A stretch of DNA of 64,000 bases from Marinilabilia rubra (GCF_003121985.1 NZ_QEWP01000002.1:62001-126000); one strand, 5' to 3'; counted from the stretch's first letter, positions 28,198 to 37,038 are shown. The notes: generated by a model from the sequence alone, not told the origin. Program-made: numbers and translations.

Positions 28198-28754
28198 TTC
28201 TTAAATTGCATGAATAGTTTGCTAAAATTTAAATCAAATATATCCCAAATATCTTTAATGATTATTTCTTATTGACTTTTTAGATTAGGAAAATGACAAA
28301 ACATATAAAAAACTGAACAAAGAATTAATAAATAATAAATATGTAATATAAGAATTGCAATAATGCTTTTGGAAAAGATATTGGAGAAAAGAGCTTCTAA
28401 ATGAATAATTCTCTTTGTCGGGAATGCTTCCATTTCAACATTTTTGCAGATAAATAATTTATTACGGTGCTGTGATGAGCTTATTTTCGACAAAGTTCCT
28501 TTTACATTTGCTTTAAGGAGAATATTAAAATCCAAGATTCAGGCAAAGAGAGGAAAAAACAATCTGCTTGTTAATTCGATTTAAAGACGGACAGTTTTAC
28601 CATATAGAAGCCCTCGTCTATTAAGGAAATAACTTGATTTTTTTCTCTGGACAAAAAACATTTATCCGGTAACCAGGAAAGTGGAATTTGTCAACATTGC
28701 TTCTCTCAATAAACAAAGCCAAGCTCTCTCATTGACAACCAGGAAAACGGAAAC
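28198..28754. promoter_or_regulatory. Gap upstream of the AraC gene
   Basis: TATATTTG on the minus strand (28242-28235) fits the -7 TAnnTTTG element for the AraC gene, with no good -33 box. A minus-strand 88-codon frame at 28269-28535 is present but has no recognisable features and I do not call it. The rest appears to be decayed sequence next to transposase debris. Confidence 0.3.
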
Positions 28755-28990
28755 TTGAAAAAAATGCTTAAAACTTTAACATATAGCGATTTAAACATAA
28801 AAACAACACACTTTTCTGATATTAATAAACTTTCAACACAAATGACTATAGTGGCAATTGCTTTTTTATGGCCTTATCTGGCTAACAATGATAAACACGA
28901 AAATATTTGTACAATGAAAAAATGGCTTACATTTTTTTATATATGGACTCATAAGAATTGCACATACCATCTTTAATACAATAAAAGTCA
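28755..28990 (+). pseudogene. Remnant of an IS4-family transposase C-terminus
   Basis: The frame reads LKKMLKTLTYSDLNIKTTHF, then ALAIAF-like VAIAFLWPYLANNDKHEN. This corresponds to the FKALKTSGFNxEDTHxxD...IAFVWxY region before the C-terminus of IS4-type transposases. The next conserved part (IFxYGLDEIAxxLFN) appears in another frame as FIYGLIRIAHTIFNTIK near 28937-28987. The remnant thus contains a frameshift, and the N-terminal and catalytic parts are lost. No terminal inverted repeats could be paired. Confidence 0.55.
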
Positions 28991-29448
28991 GGGACTATAA
29001 GAATCATTGCGCAGCCAACAGCCTTACCCTTATCTCCGAAAACGACCTTCAACCATTCAAAAAAGAGGACTCAAAATACAAAACCAATGAGATGCTCCTC
29101 TATAATTTGCCCTGACCAAAAGAACAATTAATGGATCTTGGAGCAACTCCAGTCAGTCTAAGAGTAACATTGTCATTTTTTGTTGAGTGGATTCCTGCCG
29201 AAGTAAGGTGGAAACCATGAAAACAAACACTTTTACAAAGGACGCATTACTCCTTCAAAGTGCGTCAACGAGGATGACTAAAAATACTTAGGATACGACC
29301 ATGATAACCTATACACTGCAGCCGATATGGTCTCCTATGAATAAGCTGTGCAGGATAGTTCTTTTTTACAGCCATATATCGTTGCTACTTACCTCTTTTA
29401 ATTATGATATATGGAAAGTCCTTGAAGCGCAAAAAAGAAACTAGGTAA
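28991..29448. other. Decayed stretch without a gene
   Basis: Reading frames here are broken by many stops. Short protein-like pieces occur (for example, one with KYLGYDHDNLYTAADMVSYE near 29290-29340), but none is long enough to identify. It looks like degenerated coding DNA between the transposase remnant and the next fragment. Confidence 0.3.
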
Positions 29449-29862
29449 AAAATAACAGGAGCCGCTATATCACCTTCAGCCCCATCTTCAATTGATTTTA
29501 CAAAAAACCTTTATCCCAATAATTCTTTTGATCCTAATATCAAATACAGAATTGTCATTCTTACACTTGAGGAATGGTTTATCAAATTCAATCTTGATGA
29601 TGTTCATCTGATTGAAGAAAGGTTAAAAATTAAGCTCAAAATGTCCCATCCTGACCTGGATTTATCGCTTACTTCTGAAGTTCCTTTCTATTTAGTGTCA
29701 ATGCCTGAATTTATCGATGACATACAAATCATTAACAAAACCGGGATACATAGATATTTTCAATTACTGGACAGCAACAAATTGGATCAATTTAAAGAAT
29801 CCTTCACCTTCAAAGATCTTTTCAAAAAAGATTTTGATCAATTCATTCAACCATACCAATAA
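29449..29862 (+). pseudogene. C-terminal fragment of an unidentified protein
   Basis: The frame is open for 137 codons from just after a TAA at 29446 to the stop, but the first ATG lies only at 29641, leaving 73 codons. The ATG-less upstream part (SFDPNIKYRIVILTLEEWF, KFNLDDVHLIEERLKIK) continues smoothly into it, so this is probably the 3' end of a longer, broken gene. It is acidic and helical with no motif that I recognise. The membrane-protein gene follows 85 bp later on the same strand. Confidence 0.45.
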
Positions 29863-29947
29863 AACTCTTTTAAGCGTTTGCACAGTTTCAATCTAAAAAA
29901 AATTCCATTATTAAACCTGATACTTTAAACAAAAAAATTTCATCTCA

Positions 29948-30807
29948 ATGGAAAAACTAACACAAAAAATCCCTTTGATTACCACCGTACTAATAATCTC
30001 TGGTTTTATCGACAAGTATAGTTTTTACTCACATTTTGGAATTAATATATCCTCATTCCTTACACCTGGCGAACTAATTTTATCTTTTGTACCAATTCTG
30101 GCTCCTGTTTTGTGGGCTGTGATTATTCTCTTCCTCCTCTCTTTCCAACTAAATGCACGAAGCCAAAAACTCCAAAAGGAAGACCCGTTTTATGCTAAGA
30201 AAAACTTGACTTTTTGGGGCCCTTTTAAGGATTTATATTTATGGGCAAAAAACAATTTTAAGTCTACAGACGGAAAATTAAAGACATTATATTACTTTGT
30301 AATACAATCCCTTTCAAGGCTTTTTATATTAGCCTTTTTCCTTTTAGCAAGCTACATTTATTTATCAGCCTTTTTAAATAGATCTGGTTATCCCTATGAC
30401 GACAAAATTTTCCTAAACATTATCATATTCATTTGGTTACTGATAATATCAGGTTTACTAGTAGATTTCTTCAAAAAACAAAATCTAAAGTTTTCTTACA
30501 ATGGCCTTGTGATCCTTGGCATACTTGGCCTCTGGGGGATGATTTACATAACCAATTCTTTCAAAGCGTTCAAAATTCTTGACAACAAACCTTTTTATCA
30601 TGTTGAAATTGAATTGAACAACAAAAAATCAAAACAGATAAAAATCTTGTCTTTATAGGTAAAACCGAGAACTCCTATTTTTTACAAAACCTTCAAACTT
30701 CAGAAAATCTGATAATAAACAGTATTAGTATAAATAAATATCATCAGATTTTCATCAAAAAAAGAATAACAACTATTTACCTTCAGGCGGCTACGCTTAC
30801 GGACTAA
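29948..30807 (+). pseudogene. Frameshifted multi-pass membrane protein
   Basis: The intact frame (29948-30658) encodes 236 residues with about four to five membrane helices (LITTVLIISGFIDKYSFY, LILSFVPILAPVLWAVIILFLL, LFILAFFLLASYIYLSAF, IFLNIIIFIWLLIISGLLV, LVILGILGLWGMIYI) and a soluble tail ending KQIKILSL. A -1 shift at the TCTTTA just before the stop continues it as FIGKTENSYFLQNLQTSENL and about 30 further residues, which reads as the natural end of the domain. The shifted frame ends inside an inverted repeat that begins at 30781. Function unknown. Confidence 0.6.
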
Positions 30808-31378
30808 ATTCCACCAGGCGGCAAAAATCCCCGCCCCTCAGGTATGGCGGTTTCCGTTCCGCCAAATTGTTTCCCACAGATTTTAATTCTTCATCTCCTA
30901 TTTAAATCCTCAATAATACCCCATCCATTCGGGGCTCGCCCGGTCTTTTTGCCACCTTCCCCGCCCCATCCCTTCGTGGTGCTGCACTGTCACATTTTTT
31001 GAACCATTCTGCATAGGCACATTGCCACCAGGTTTGGCGGTTTTCAATCCGTCAAAGAGCCGCCCATCCCTTAATTCAAAAAAATCCGCCAGCCCATCAC
31101 CACCCCTCCTACTAAAACATAATGCGTTCTTATGGGAACAGCCCCGCATCTCCATGTCTACCAATTCCCTATAGGTATGGCGGATTCCGATCCGCCATAA
31201 AATACCATTCTCACCTCTCCTCCTTACGTAATCTTATTCCAACAACATACCCGATTAATCATCTCATCAGTTCACCAACTCAATGCTCATTAGCTAACCT
31301 AAGCCGTCCCATAAGTCCATTATGCTTAGTAGCTACAGCCAAAACCCGCTATCCACCCGTAAGCGCAGCCGCCTGAAG
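30781..31378. repeat. 598-bp cassette bounded by 22-bp inverted repeats, with REP-like palindromes
   Basis: The left arm (starting CTTCAGGCGGCTACGCTTAC) and right arm (31357-31378) are inverted copies with one mismatch in 22. Inside are three related 20-bp palindromes of the form TGGCGGnTTnCnnTCCGnCA at 30845-30864, 31035-31054 and 31178-31197. The last is identical, in inverse orientation, to one at 40086-40105. Open frames inside have no protein-like features. It could be a small non-autonomous mobile element or a cluster of REP units. Confidence 0.6.
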
Positions 31379-33090
31379 GCCTCATTTCCCCGCCTCCCTT
31401 CAACGGTGCGGCAAAGGGGGTTAACACACTTTCATCATCTCCATATGCCGGTGGCCCATGTTCCGTCCTGGAGTTACAGCATCTTCCCACCTCCACTTCG
31501 CTCCGGCTTCAATATGCCTGTACCGGCAGTCCGTCTCAAAAGCCCCGGCATCCCGCCACAGCCGTGCTTCCATTTCTTTAACCCACAACATTCCTTTTAT
31601 CAATTTGAATCTCCATTAATCCATTCGCACCGCTGCCTTTACCTCAACCGTTTTGCTCAATTAACCACCCCCTTTTACCGCGTCATCACCACCCCGGGAA
31701 GGAACTTTCGTTCAACCACTCAACTTCTTCATTCACCAACCGATTGTCACATAAATCAAAAAAAGAACCCACACTCTTAGAAACATTCTATATACTCCAA
31801 GCACCATGCTCTCCGCTCCATGCCCTTAACCCCATCCTCCATGCCCTCATACCATCTCACCTTCATACCATTTAACCATTCCCCTCTTATCCCCTCCTCC
31901 CCATAATAGGTGCGTCAAGCGAAACTGGCATTCATTAAAGTTCCCCTAAGAGCCTGCGGCCATTGTTCCGTCCAGCCGCTCAAGACTTCTCTCTGCCTCC
32001 GTTTCCACTCCGGCATCGCTCACTCCTTTCCCTGCTTTCCTTCTCAAAAGCCTCGACTCCCCACAGCAGCGATATTTCTTCGTTTGACTTCACAATCCTC
32101 CCCACATTTTCCATTTCGCTCCCGGCATCTGTCAGAGATACTTTGGTTCCAGGCATTATCATTCGCTACTATTAAGAAAACTGCACCTCTCAGCATCTCC
32201 CATGCAAATACAATCCTATTCACCTAAAACAAACACAACAGTCTCAATTTACATAGTTTACAAACCTTAACTATAACCCGTATCCCGCCATCTTCTAGAT
32301 AGCTCCATTCCACCCCTTCCCGTCATTGTTACGCTCACCTCATCCATACCCATGCCTTTTCCTTCCCACATTTCCCAACAAACAACCGCATCCCTTGCCG
32401 CGTCATCATCCACCCCGGGAAGATACTTTCGTTAAATTACTCAATTTCTCACATCTTAAACAATTACCGCATTTATCAATGGACACACACCATTCTCTTG
32501 GCTCCAGGCCCCTACTTCATGCTCTCCGCTCCATGCCCTTAGCCCAATGCTCCTACCCCTCTAACCATCCCACCCTTTCACCATCTTACCTTCACACCCT
32601 TTTTCAACCATAAAAACAAAAAAGGCAAAGCAAATTTAGCGTGGCACCCACATCCTCCCCACAATCATCCGTCAAGGTCGGGCCCTCCGGGTTTTCAGAA
32701 AATAGTTCATCCCTGCCGGTCTGAACATTCCCCGAAAAACCTTGACAGACTCCCCACTGGCCACGCAATCAAAGCACTTTCTTTTTTCTCTTTTTCTTTT
32801 GTCGTTTTAATATTGGGGGATTACCTTTCCGATAGTTGATTTCCCTAGGGACATGCATGAAATGCAACAAATCCACAACACTCATACCTGAAGAAATAGT
32901 CCAGAAATAAAGAGCTATATGAGTCAACCATAACCGCAAATCTAAGCTCCAGCATCTGGGAACCAATTTCTAACATCCAACTTCCAGCCTCTAACATCCA
33001 ACTTCTTATATAACCATTTCACCCTCCTACCTTTTCACCATTCCACCATTCTACCCTCCCAACATTTCACCCTCCAACCCTGTGCCCCTA
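31379..33090. repeat. C-rich gene-free DNA made of degenerate 7-bp units
   Basis: The plus strand is rich in C and poor in G. Long parts read as successive variants of about 7 bp, such as CCACCCT, TTCACCA, TCTTACC near 32565-32590, and CAACTTC, CAGCCTC, TAACATC near 32970-33000. Two related blocks about 713-720 bp apart are visible: a 24-bp exact repeat beginning CATGCTCTCCGCTCCATG occurs at 31805 and 32518, and a CGTCATCA...CCCCGGGAAG segment at 31681 and 32401. The open frames here (up to about 150 codons) are artefacts of low stop-codon density. I see no gene. Confidence 0.65.
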
Positions 33091-33093
33091 ACC

Positions 33094-33124
33094 AAAAAAG
33101 CTCCCCGATTTCTCGAAGAGCTTT
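33094..33124 (-). terminator. Intrinsic terminator for the 33162-34111 gene pair
   Basis: On the minus strand AAAGCTC pairs with GAGCTTT across a 14-base loop and runs into six Ts. It lies about 40 bp after the stop of the small membrane protein. Confidence 0.65.
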
Positions 33125-33161
33125 CCATTCAAACATCAAACACCCGTTGGTGAGTCAAAAT

Positions 33162-33368
33162 TTAATTCCGATGAGGTTGGTCCCGGTTCTTTCCTTTCAG
33201 CAGCCGTTTCAGGAGCATCGACACCAGGAAGCTTACTAATGCGCCAACAGCAGACAAAACCACGGTTGCAAAAATGTCTGCCATGGTGATATTGGTAAAT
33301 ACACCCGTTAAAGTGCCCCCAAGAAAACCGGCTTGCTGACTGCGTTCTATTTGACCTGGTGACATCAT
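33162..33368 (-). CDS. Small single-pass membrane protein of unknown function
   Basis: A 68-residue protein with one strong membrane segment (IFATVVLSAVGALVSFLVSML, about 32-52) and a basic C-terminal tail (KRLLKGKNRDQPHRN). The start ATG shares one base with the stop of the upstream gene (TAATG), so it is probably translated together with it. This coupling is the main reason to trust such a short frame. The size and shape recall holins or small toxin-like membrane proteins, but no family can be named. An overlapping 79-codon frame at 33136-33375 is its shadow. Confidence 0.6.
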   Translation of the reverse strand: MMSPGQIERSQQAGFLGGTLTGVFTNITMADIFATVVLSAVGALVSFLVSMLLKRLLKGKNRDQPHRN

Positions 33369-34111
33369 TAAGCAACAGAGATGATTCTCAACGCATTCTT
33401 CGCACCGTTGTTAATTTTGTAGAGCTCACCATTCACCTCCTGCCAAAACAGGATCCCAAGCATCACAATGCCGGTCCCTCCCTCGATACCACTGGCATCA
33501 GCGGTCAAAGTAAGCGCATCCTGGCTGTTTTCTGACAAGTCAATGGATGCACTTTCAGCATTGGCAACGGCGGAGTTCAATTCATCAAAGTCAAAAGATC
33601 CTGCAATCATGACAAATTGCGCATGGGTAGCCCCGTCAGGTTTTTGGATGTTCAAGGAGGGATCAAAAGCCTCAATGGTGACTTCAGCCACCCCTTCCGC
33701 AAAATTAACTCCGTACTCGCCAAAGAAAAGGTTCTCCAGATTGGAATTGCCATTGAACTCAAAGCCATCCAGTAAAGAAACATCACCGGCTGAAACGGTT
33801 CTCTCACCGCGGCTGGAAGTCGAATCGCTTTTCACCACTTTCGAGAATCTGGAAGTCAAGCGACCACTCATACCACGATCAGCGGCCAGGTAGAGTTGTT
33901 CACGAAAAGCATCCCGCAACAACTTCCCGGATTTGACAGCCCTTAGAAATTCCTGGCCGTTTTCACGGGTCCGGGCAAACCGGGGATCATTTTTAATTCG
34001 GTCGCCATCTACGCCGCCTTTGGTTCGGGCGAGATACTCCCCGCCACTCTTGTAAAAGGTCAGGTCTCCCACCCGGCCTTTTAGTTTTAAGAAACTCTCT
34101 TGTCTTGCCAT
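33368..34111 (-). CDS. Conserved protein of unknown function, K-LKG-GD-TFYK N-terminus
   Basis: A 247-residue protein with no signal peptide. It starts MARQESFLKLKGRVGDLTFY, followed by a basic segment (LARTKGGVDGDRIKNDPRFARTRENGQEF) and a C-terminal half that looks all-beta and acidic. I recall similar N-termini among uncharacterised Bacteroidota proteins but cannot name a function. It is more G+C- and Arg/Asp-rich than neighbouring genes, which may indicate transfer. It is coupled to the small TM protein and divergent from a small HTH gene 238 bp away. Confidence 0.75.
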   Translation of the reverse strand: MARQESFLKLKGRVGDLTFYKSGGEYLARTKGGVDGDRIKNDPRFARTRENGQEFLRAVKSGKLLRDAFREQLYLAADRGMSGRLTSRFSKVVKSDSTSSRGERTVSAGDVSLLDGFEFNGNSNLENLFFGEYGVNFAEGVAEVTIEAFDPSLNIQKPDGATHAQFVMIAGSFDFDELNSAVANAESASIDLSENSQDALTLTADASGIEGGTGIVMLGILFWQEVNGELYKINNGAKNALRIISVA

Positions 34112-34283
34112 AACAATTAGATTTTATGATTAACACATCATCAAACCTAACCGACAAAACATTAATTTTCAAACCCATGCAGGAATCCTGTCCCCAAATG
34201 AGAAATCTGTTTAAACTTGTCTCTTTTTTTGCTATTTTTAAAGAAGCATTTTTGTAATAAAGCAGTATATCAACAGTATAGAT

Positions 34284-34314
34284 AAAGTATTATCAAAGTA
34301 TTATCAAAGTATTA
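34284..34314. repeat. Three 11-bp direct repeats upstream of the HTH gene
   Basis: Units of the form AAAGTATTATC begin at 34284, 34295 and 34306, with exact 11-bp period (about one helical turn). They lie between the divergent genes starting at 34111 and 34350, 36 bp before the HTH start. They are plausible binding sites for the HTH protein itself. Confidence 0.65.
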
Positions 34315-34349
34315 ACCTTTATACCTTAAAAAGAAGACCTTTTTTCATT

Positions 34350-34547
34350 ATGAAAACTAAACGCATTTGCATATACGCTAAAGACATCCAGCGAATCACC
34401 GGCAAAAGCGAAAAAACCGGCTACCGGATCCTTGACAACATTCGCAAACAGCTGGGAAAAGCACCTCATCAATTCATCACCATCAATGAATTTGCTGAGT
34501 TTGCAGGCTTTCACCCAGATGAGGTTGCCCAATACATTAATGACTAA
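34350..34547 (+). CDS. Small helix-turn-helix protein
   Basis: A 65-residue basic protein: MKTKRICIYAKDIQRITGKS, KTGYRILDNIRKQLGKAPHQ and then ITINEFAEFAGFHPDEVAQYI. The pattern (a helix pair with GKSEKTGYRIL, then a second FAEFAGF-PDEV helix) suggests a compact DNA-binding fold like that of excisionases or MerR-type wings. It is divergent from the K-LKG-GD-TFYK gene and flanked by two 11-bp direct repeat arrays, which it may bind. I cannot name a family. Confidence 0.65.
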   Translation: MKTKRICIYAKDIQRITGKSEKTGYRILDNIRKQLGKAPHQFITINEFAEFAGFHPDEVAQYIND

Positions 34548-34588
34548 TTGACCTCCTCAACTGGTCTTACCAAACCTCAAATACATCT

Positions 34589-34621
34589 CAGCTTAGTGCC
34601 AGCTTAGTGCCAGCTTGGTGC
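34589..34621. repeat. Three 11-bp direct repeats downstream of the HTH gene
   Basis: CAGCTTAGTGC occurs three times in direct tandem, the third unit with one change (CAGCTTGGTGC), 42 bp after the HTH stop. The sequence differs from the upstream array, but the period is the same. The rest of 34622-35066 is AT-rich and without a gene. Confidence 0.75.
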
Positions 34622-35066
34622 CGCAAGATTCTTAAAGCATTGAATATCTAGACAAATGACTTATTTTGCACCAAAACAAAAAGCCATACACGACAAAATA
34701 AAACAATCCACTCTATAAGTGACCAAATCATATTAAAAAGAGCCTTCAAGATCCTAAAAAGCAAAAATGCAACTTCTCACAAATGCATTTTCAATATAAA
34801 TTGTCAATATTTATTCGTCCTTAATCCTTAAAAACCCAACTTCGCCAAACACAAATACTCTAATCAACAACAAATCAACCCAAAACAAATTGCCAATCTC
34901 TTAGTTTTTCCCTATTTTTGAACTACACCTGAGACGGTCATTGACGTTCAAACATCATCAAAATGAATGAGAACAAAATGGTGAACAGCTAAAAAAGAAA
35001 GACACTAAATAACTGGTTTACAGCTATCATAAAAGAAAAGTTCAAATCCCTCCAGGATCACAGAAC

Positions 35067-35104
35067 AAAACCGCAATTCTCTTTATAGGGTTGCGGTTTT
35101 TTTT
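35067..35104. terminator. Intrinsic terminator
   Basis: ACCGCAA and TTGCGGT form the stem, followed on the plus strand by eight Ts; on the minus strand the tail is weaker. It faces the 3' end of the sulfatase gene. Just before it on the plus strand is a tRNA-T-arm-like stretch (GTTCAAATCCCTCC, 35040-35053) with no cloverleaf around it. Confidence 0.65.
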
Positions 35105-35123
35105 GAAGGAAATTTGGGTGACA

Positions 35124-36518
35124 TCAATGCCTACTATTCTCTATTTCACTGATTTTTCCAACCGGTCTCATCTCCTGCTCAATTTTTTTATCAAAACTGA
35201 GTATCAGTTGATTTAATTCACAAACCCTTTTCGGAAACTTTTGGGCCAGATTATATTTCTCGCTGATATCCTCTTCAACATTAAATAATTCCAAGGTATC
35301 TCTAACGGCCTTCAATTTCCAGGGCCCTTTCCTCACTCCCTCTATGGTACCTTTGGAGGAATAATAGAAAAAAGTTCTTGGTGAATCAAAGGAGTAATCC
35401 TGCTCCATTATTAAGTTATATATATCCTGGCCATCAAGCTTTATCTTATCAGAAACATCAGCATTAGCGAAATGAGCAAAAGTTGGAAGAATGTCAAGAG
35501 TTGAAGATATCTCATTACATACCATTCCGGAAGGAATATTACCGGGAGACCACATAATGCAGGGTTCACGCATGCCCCCTTCCCAAGTCGTCCCTTTACC
35601 CCCACGAAGAGGGCCTGCAGAACCACCATGTGTTTTATAGGGCAACCAAGGGCCATTATCTGAGCTGAAAACAACAATGGTATTATTTTCAATGCCTAAT
35701 TGTTTTAAGGTAGTGATAATTTGGCCAACACTCCAATCAATTTCCTCTACAGCATCGCCATAAGCACCTCGGGCACTTTTTCCCTGAAAATCCTTGGAAG
35801 CATATAGAGGGATATGCGGCATTGGATGAGCCATATATAGAAAAAATGCATCCTTACTGTTTGTATTTATAAAAGAGATAGCTTCATCTGTTAGTCGCTT
35901 GCAAAGTTGTGTTTGATCAGGATCCAGTTCTAATGTATCGGATCCACAGAGAAGAGGAAGCTGGTACTTATAATTCTCCCACCCCATTTTCGCTTGCTCT
36001 TTTTTACTCATATCATTACTAAAGGGTATTCCAAAGAAATAATCAAACCCATTAGATTCAGGAAGAAACTCTTCCTGGTGCCCCAAATGCCACTTCCCCA
36101 CACAAGCTGTTTCATAACCTTCACTTTTCAACAAATCAGCTAAAGTTAGCTCTTTAGGGTTAAGTCCCGTTGTGGAATGAGGAAACAAAACACCATTATG
36201 CAGTCCGACTCGTTTAGGATAACATCCGGTCATTAAAGCAGCCCTGGATGGTGTACAAACCGGTGAAGCAACATAAAACTGTGTAAACTTCACTCCTTCC
36301 GAGGCCATCTGGTCTAAATTGGGTGTCTTTATGGTTGGGTTTCCATAACAACCTAAATCCCCATATCCCAAATCATCAGCGTAAATGAATATGAAGTTGG
36401 GGGTTTGTTTGTCTTGTTTGCTATTATGATCCTTCGTTTTTCCAGAGGCTAGACCGATTGAAAGAACAAGCCCGAGAATCATTACTTTAGAAGTAAAGAA
36501 ATGGTATTTGAAATTCAT
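35124..36518 (-). CDS. Type I arylsulfatase
   Basis: A 464-residue secreted sulfatase with a signal peptide (about 10-25). Metal ligands are D48-D49 (IYADDLGYGD), and the formylglycine motif is CTPSRAALMTG with C88. Later motifs such as GKWHLG and SSDNGPWL are typical of family S1 arylsulfatases, so it should be active if a maturase is supplied from elsewhere. It lies outside the main PUL. Directly upstream on the same strand is a truncated sulfatase with a related N-terminus, probably from an old duplication. Confidence 0.9.
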   Translation of the reverse strand: MNFKYHFFTSKVMILGLVLSIGLASGKTKDHNSKQDKQTPNFIFIYADDLGYGDLGCYGNPTIKTPNLDQMASEGVKFTQFYVASPVCTPSRAALMTGCYPKRVGLHNGVLFPHSTTGLNPKELTLADLLKSEGYETACVGKWHLGHQEEFLPESNGFDYFFGIPFSNDMSKKEQAKMGWENYKYQLPLLCGSDTLELDPDQTQLCKRLTDEAISFINTNSKDAFFLYMAHPMPHIPLYASKDFQGKSARGAYGDAVEEIDWSVGQIITTLKQLGIENNTIVVFSSDNGPWLPYKTHGGSAGPLRGGKGTTWEGGMREPCIMWSPGNIPSGMVCNEISSTLDILPTFAHFANADVSDKIKLDGQDIYNLIMEQDYSFDSPRTFFYYSSKGTIEGVRKGPWKLKAVRDTLELFNVEEDISEKYNLAQKFPKRVCELNQLILSFDKKIEQEMRPVGKISEIENSRH

Positions 36519-36555
36519 TTTATGGATGTTTTTTAATTAAACTACGCTAAACAAC

Positions 36556-37038
36556 TTAAAACCAATAAATCACAAACGCCTCATCATATCCATGCATGGC
36601 CGGAGGACAATAGTCTCTCAAATTTCCAGGGCGGGCTCTGTTGGCATCCTTTTGGGTATGAGTCAAAGTTCCCAGGTGCCATTTACCAAAATGCCCACTG
36701 ACATACCCTTCGACTTTAAGCAATTCAGGAAGGGTGATTTCCTCGGGTCTCAAAATCCCTGTATTGGCACAAAAAACTCCCATGCGAAAAGGATCCCTTC
36801 CTGTAAGAACACTGGCACGTGTGGGCGAACACACCGCCGAAGCTACATAAAAACGGTTGAATTGAATTCCCTCTTGAGCCATTTTATCCAAATTTGGGGT
36901 TTTGATAATTGGGTTACCATTAAACCCCACATCTCCCCATCCTAAATCACCGGCCATTAACAATATAATATTTGGTTTATCCTTTGCCATTGAGACAAAT
37001 GTGCCAAGTAACATTAAGACCAATATAATATTTCTCAT
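36556..37038 (-). pseudogene. Truncated sulfatase
   Basis: The frame covers only the first third of an S1 sulfatase (160 of about 450-500 residues). The signal peptide, formylglycine motif CSPTRASVLTG (C70), EEITLPELLK and GHFGKWHLG are present. It ends soon after HGYDEAF, where intact sulfatases continue for hundreds of residues. The first metal-binding Asp is Gly (LMAGDLGWGD, G30), so even the remaining part is defective. It directly precedes the intact sulfatase by 37 bp. Confidence 0.78.

Noticed and set aside
28269-28535. 88-codon minus-strand frame
   Set aside because: One possible membrane segment, but no promoter, no neighbours and unusual composition in a decayed region; not enough to call a gene.
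31122-32227. Several open frames of 60-152 codons in the C-rich region
   Set aside because: Low-complexity translations (Pro/Ser/His-rich), frames overlapping on both strands, no start context or conserved pattern; explained by few stop codons in C-rich heptad DNA.
31379-33090. CRISPR array
   Set aside because: Repeats are degenerate, about 7 bp and without constant spacers; no cas genes are present.
33136-33375. 79-codon frame overlapping the small membrane protein
   Set aside because: Shadow frame; the 68-residue frame has a membrane helix and TAATG coupling.
30781-34547. Diversity-generating retroelement or retron
   Set aside because: No reverse transcriptase motifs (YADD-type) in any frame and no template/variable repeat pair.
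34990-35064. Possible tRNA gene
   Set aside because: Only a T-arm-like motif is present; no acceptor, D or anticodon stems could be formed upstream.
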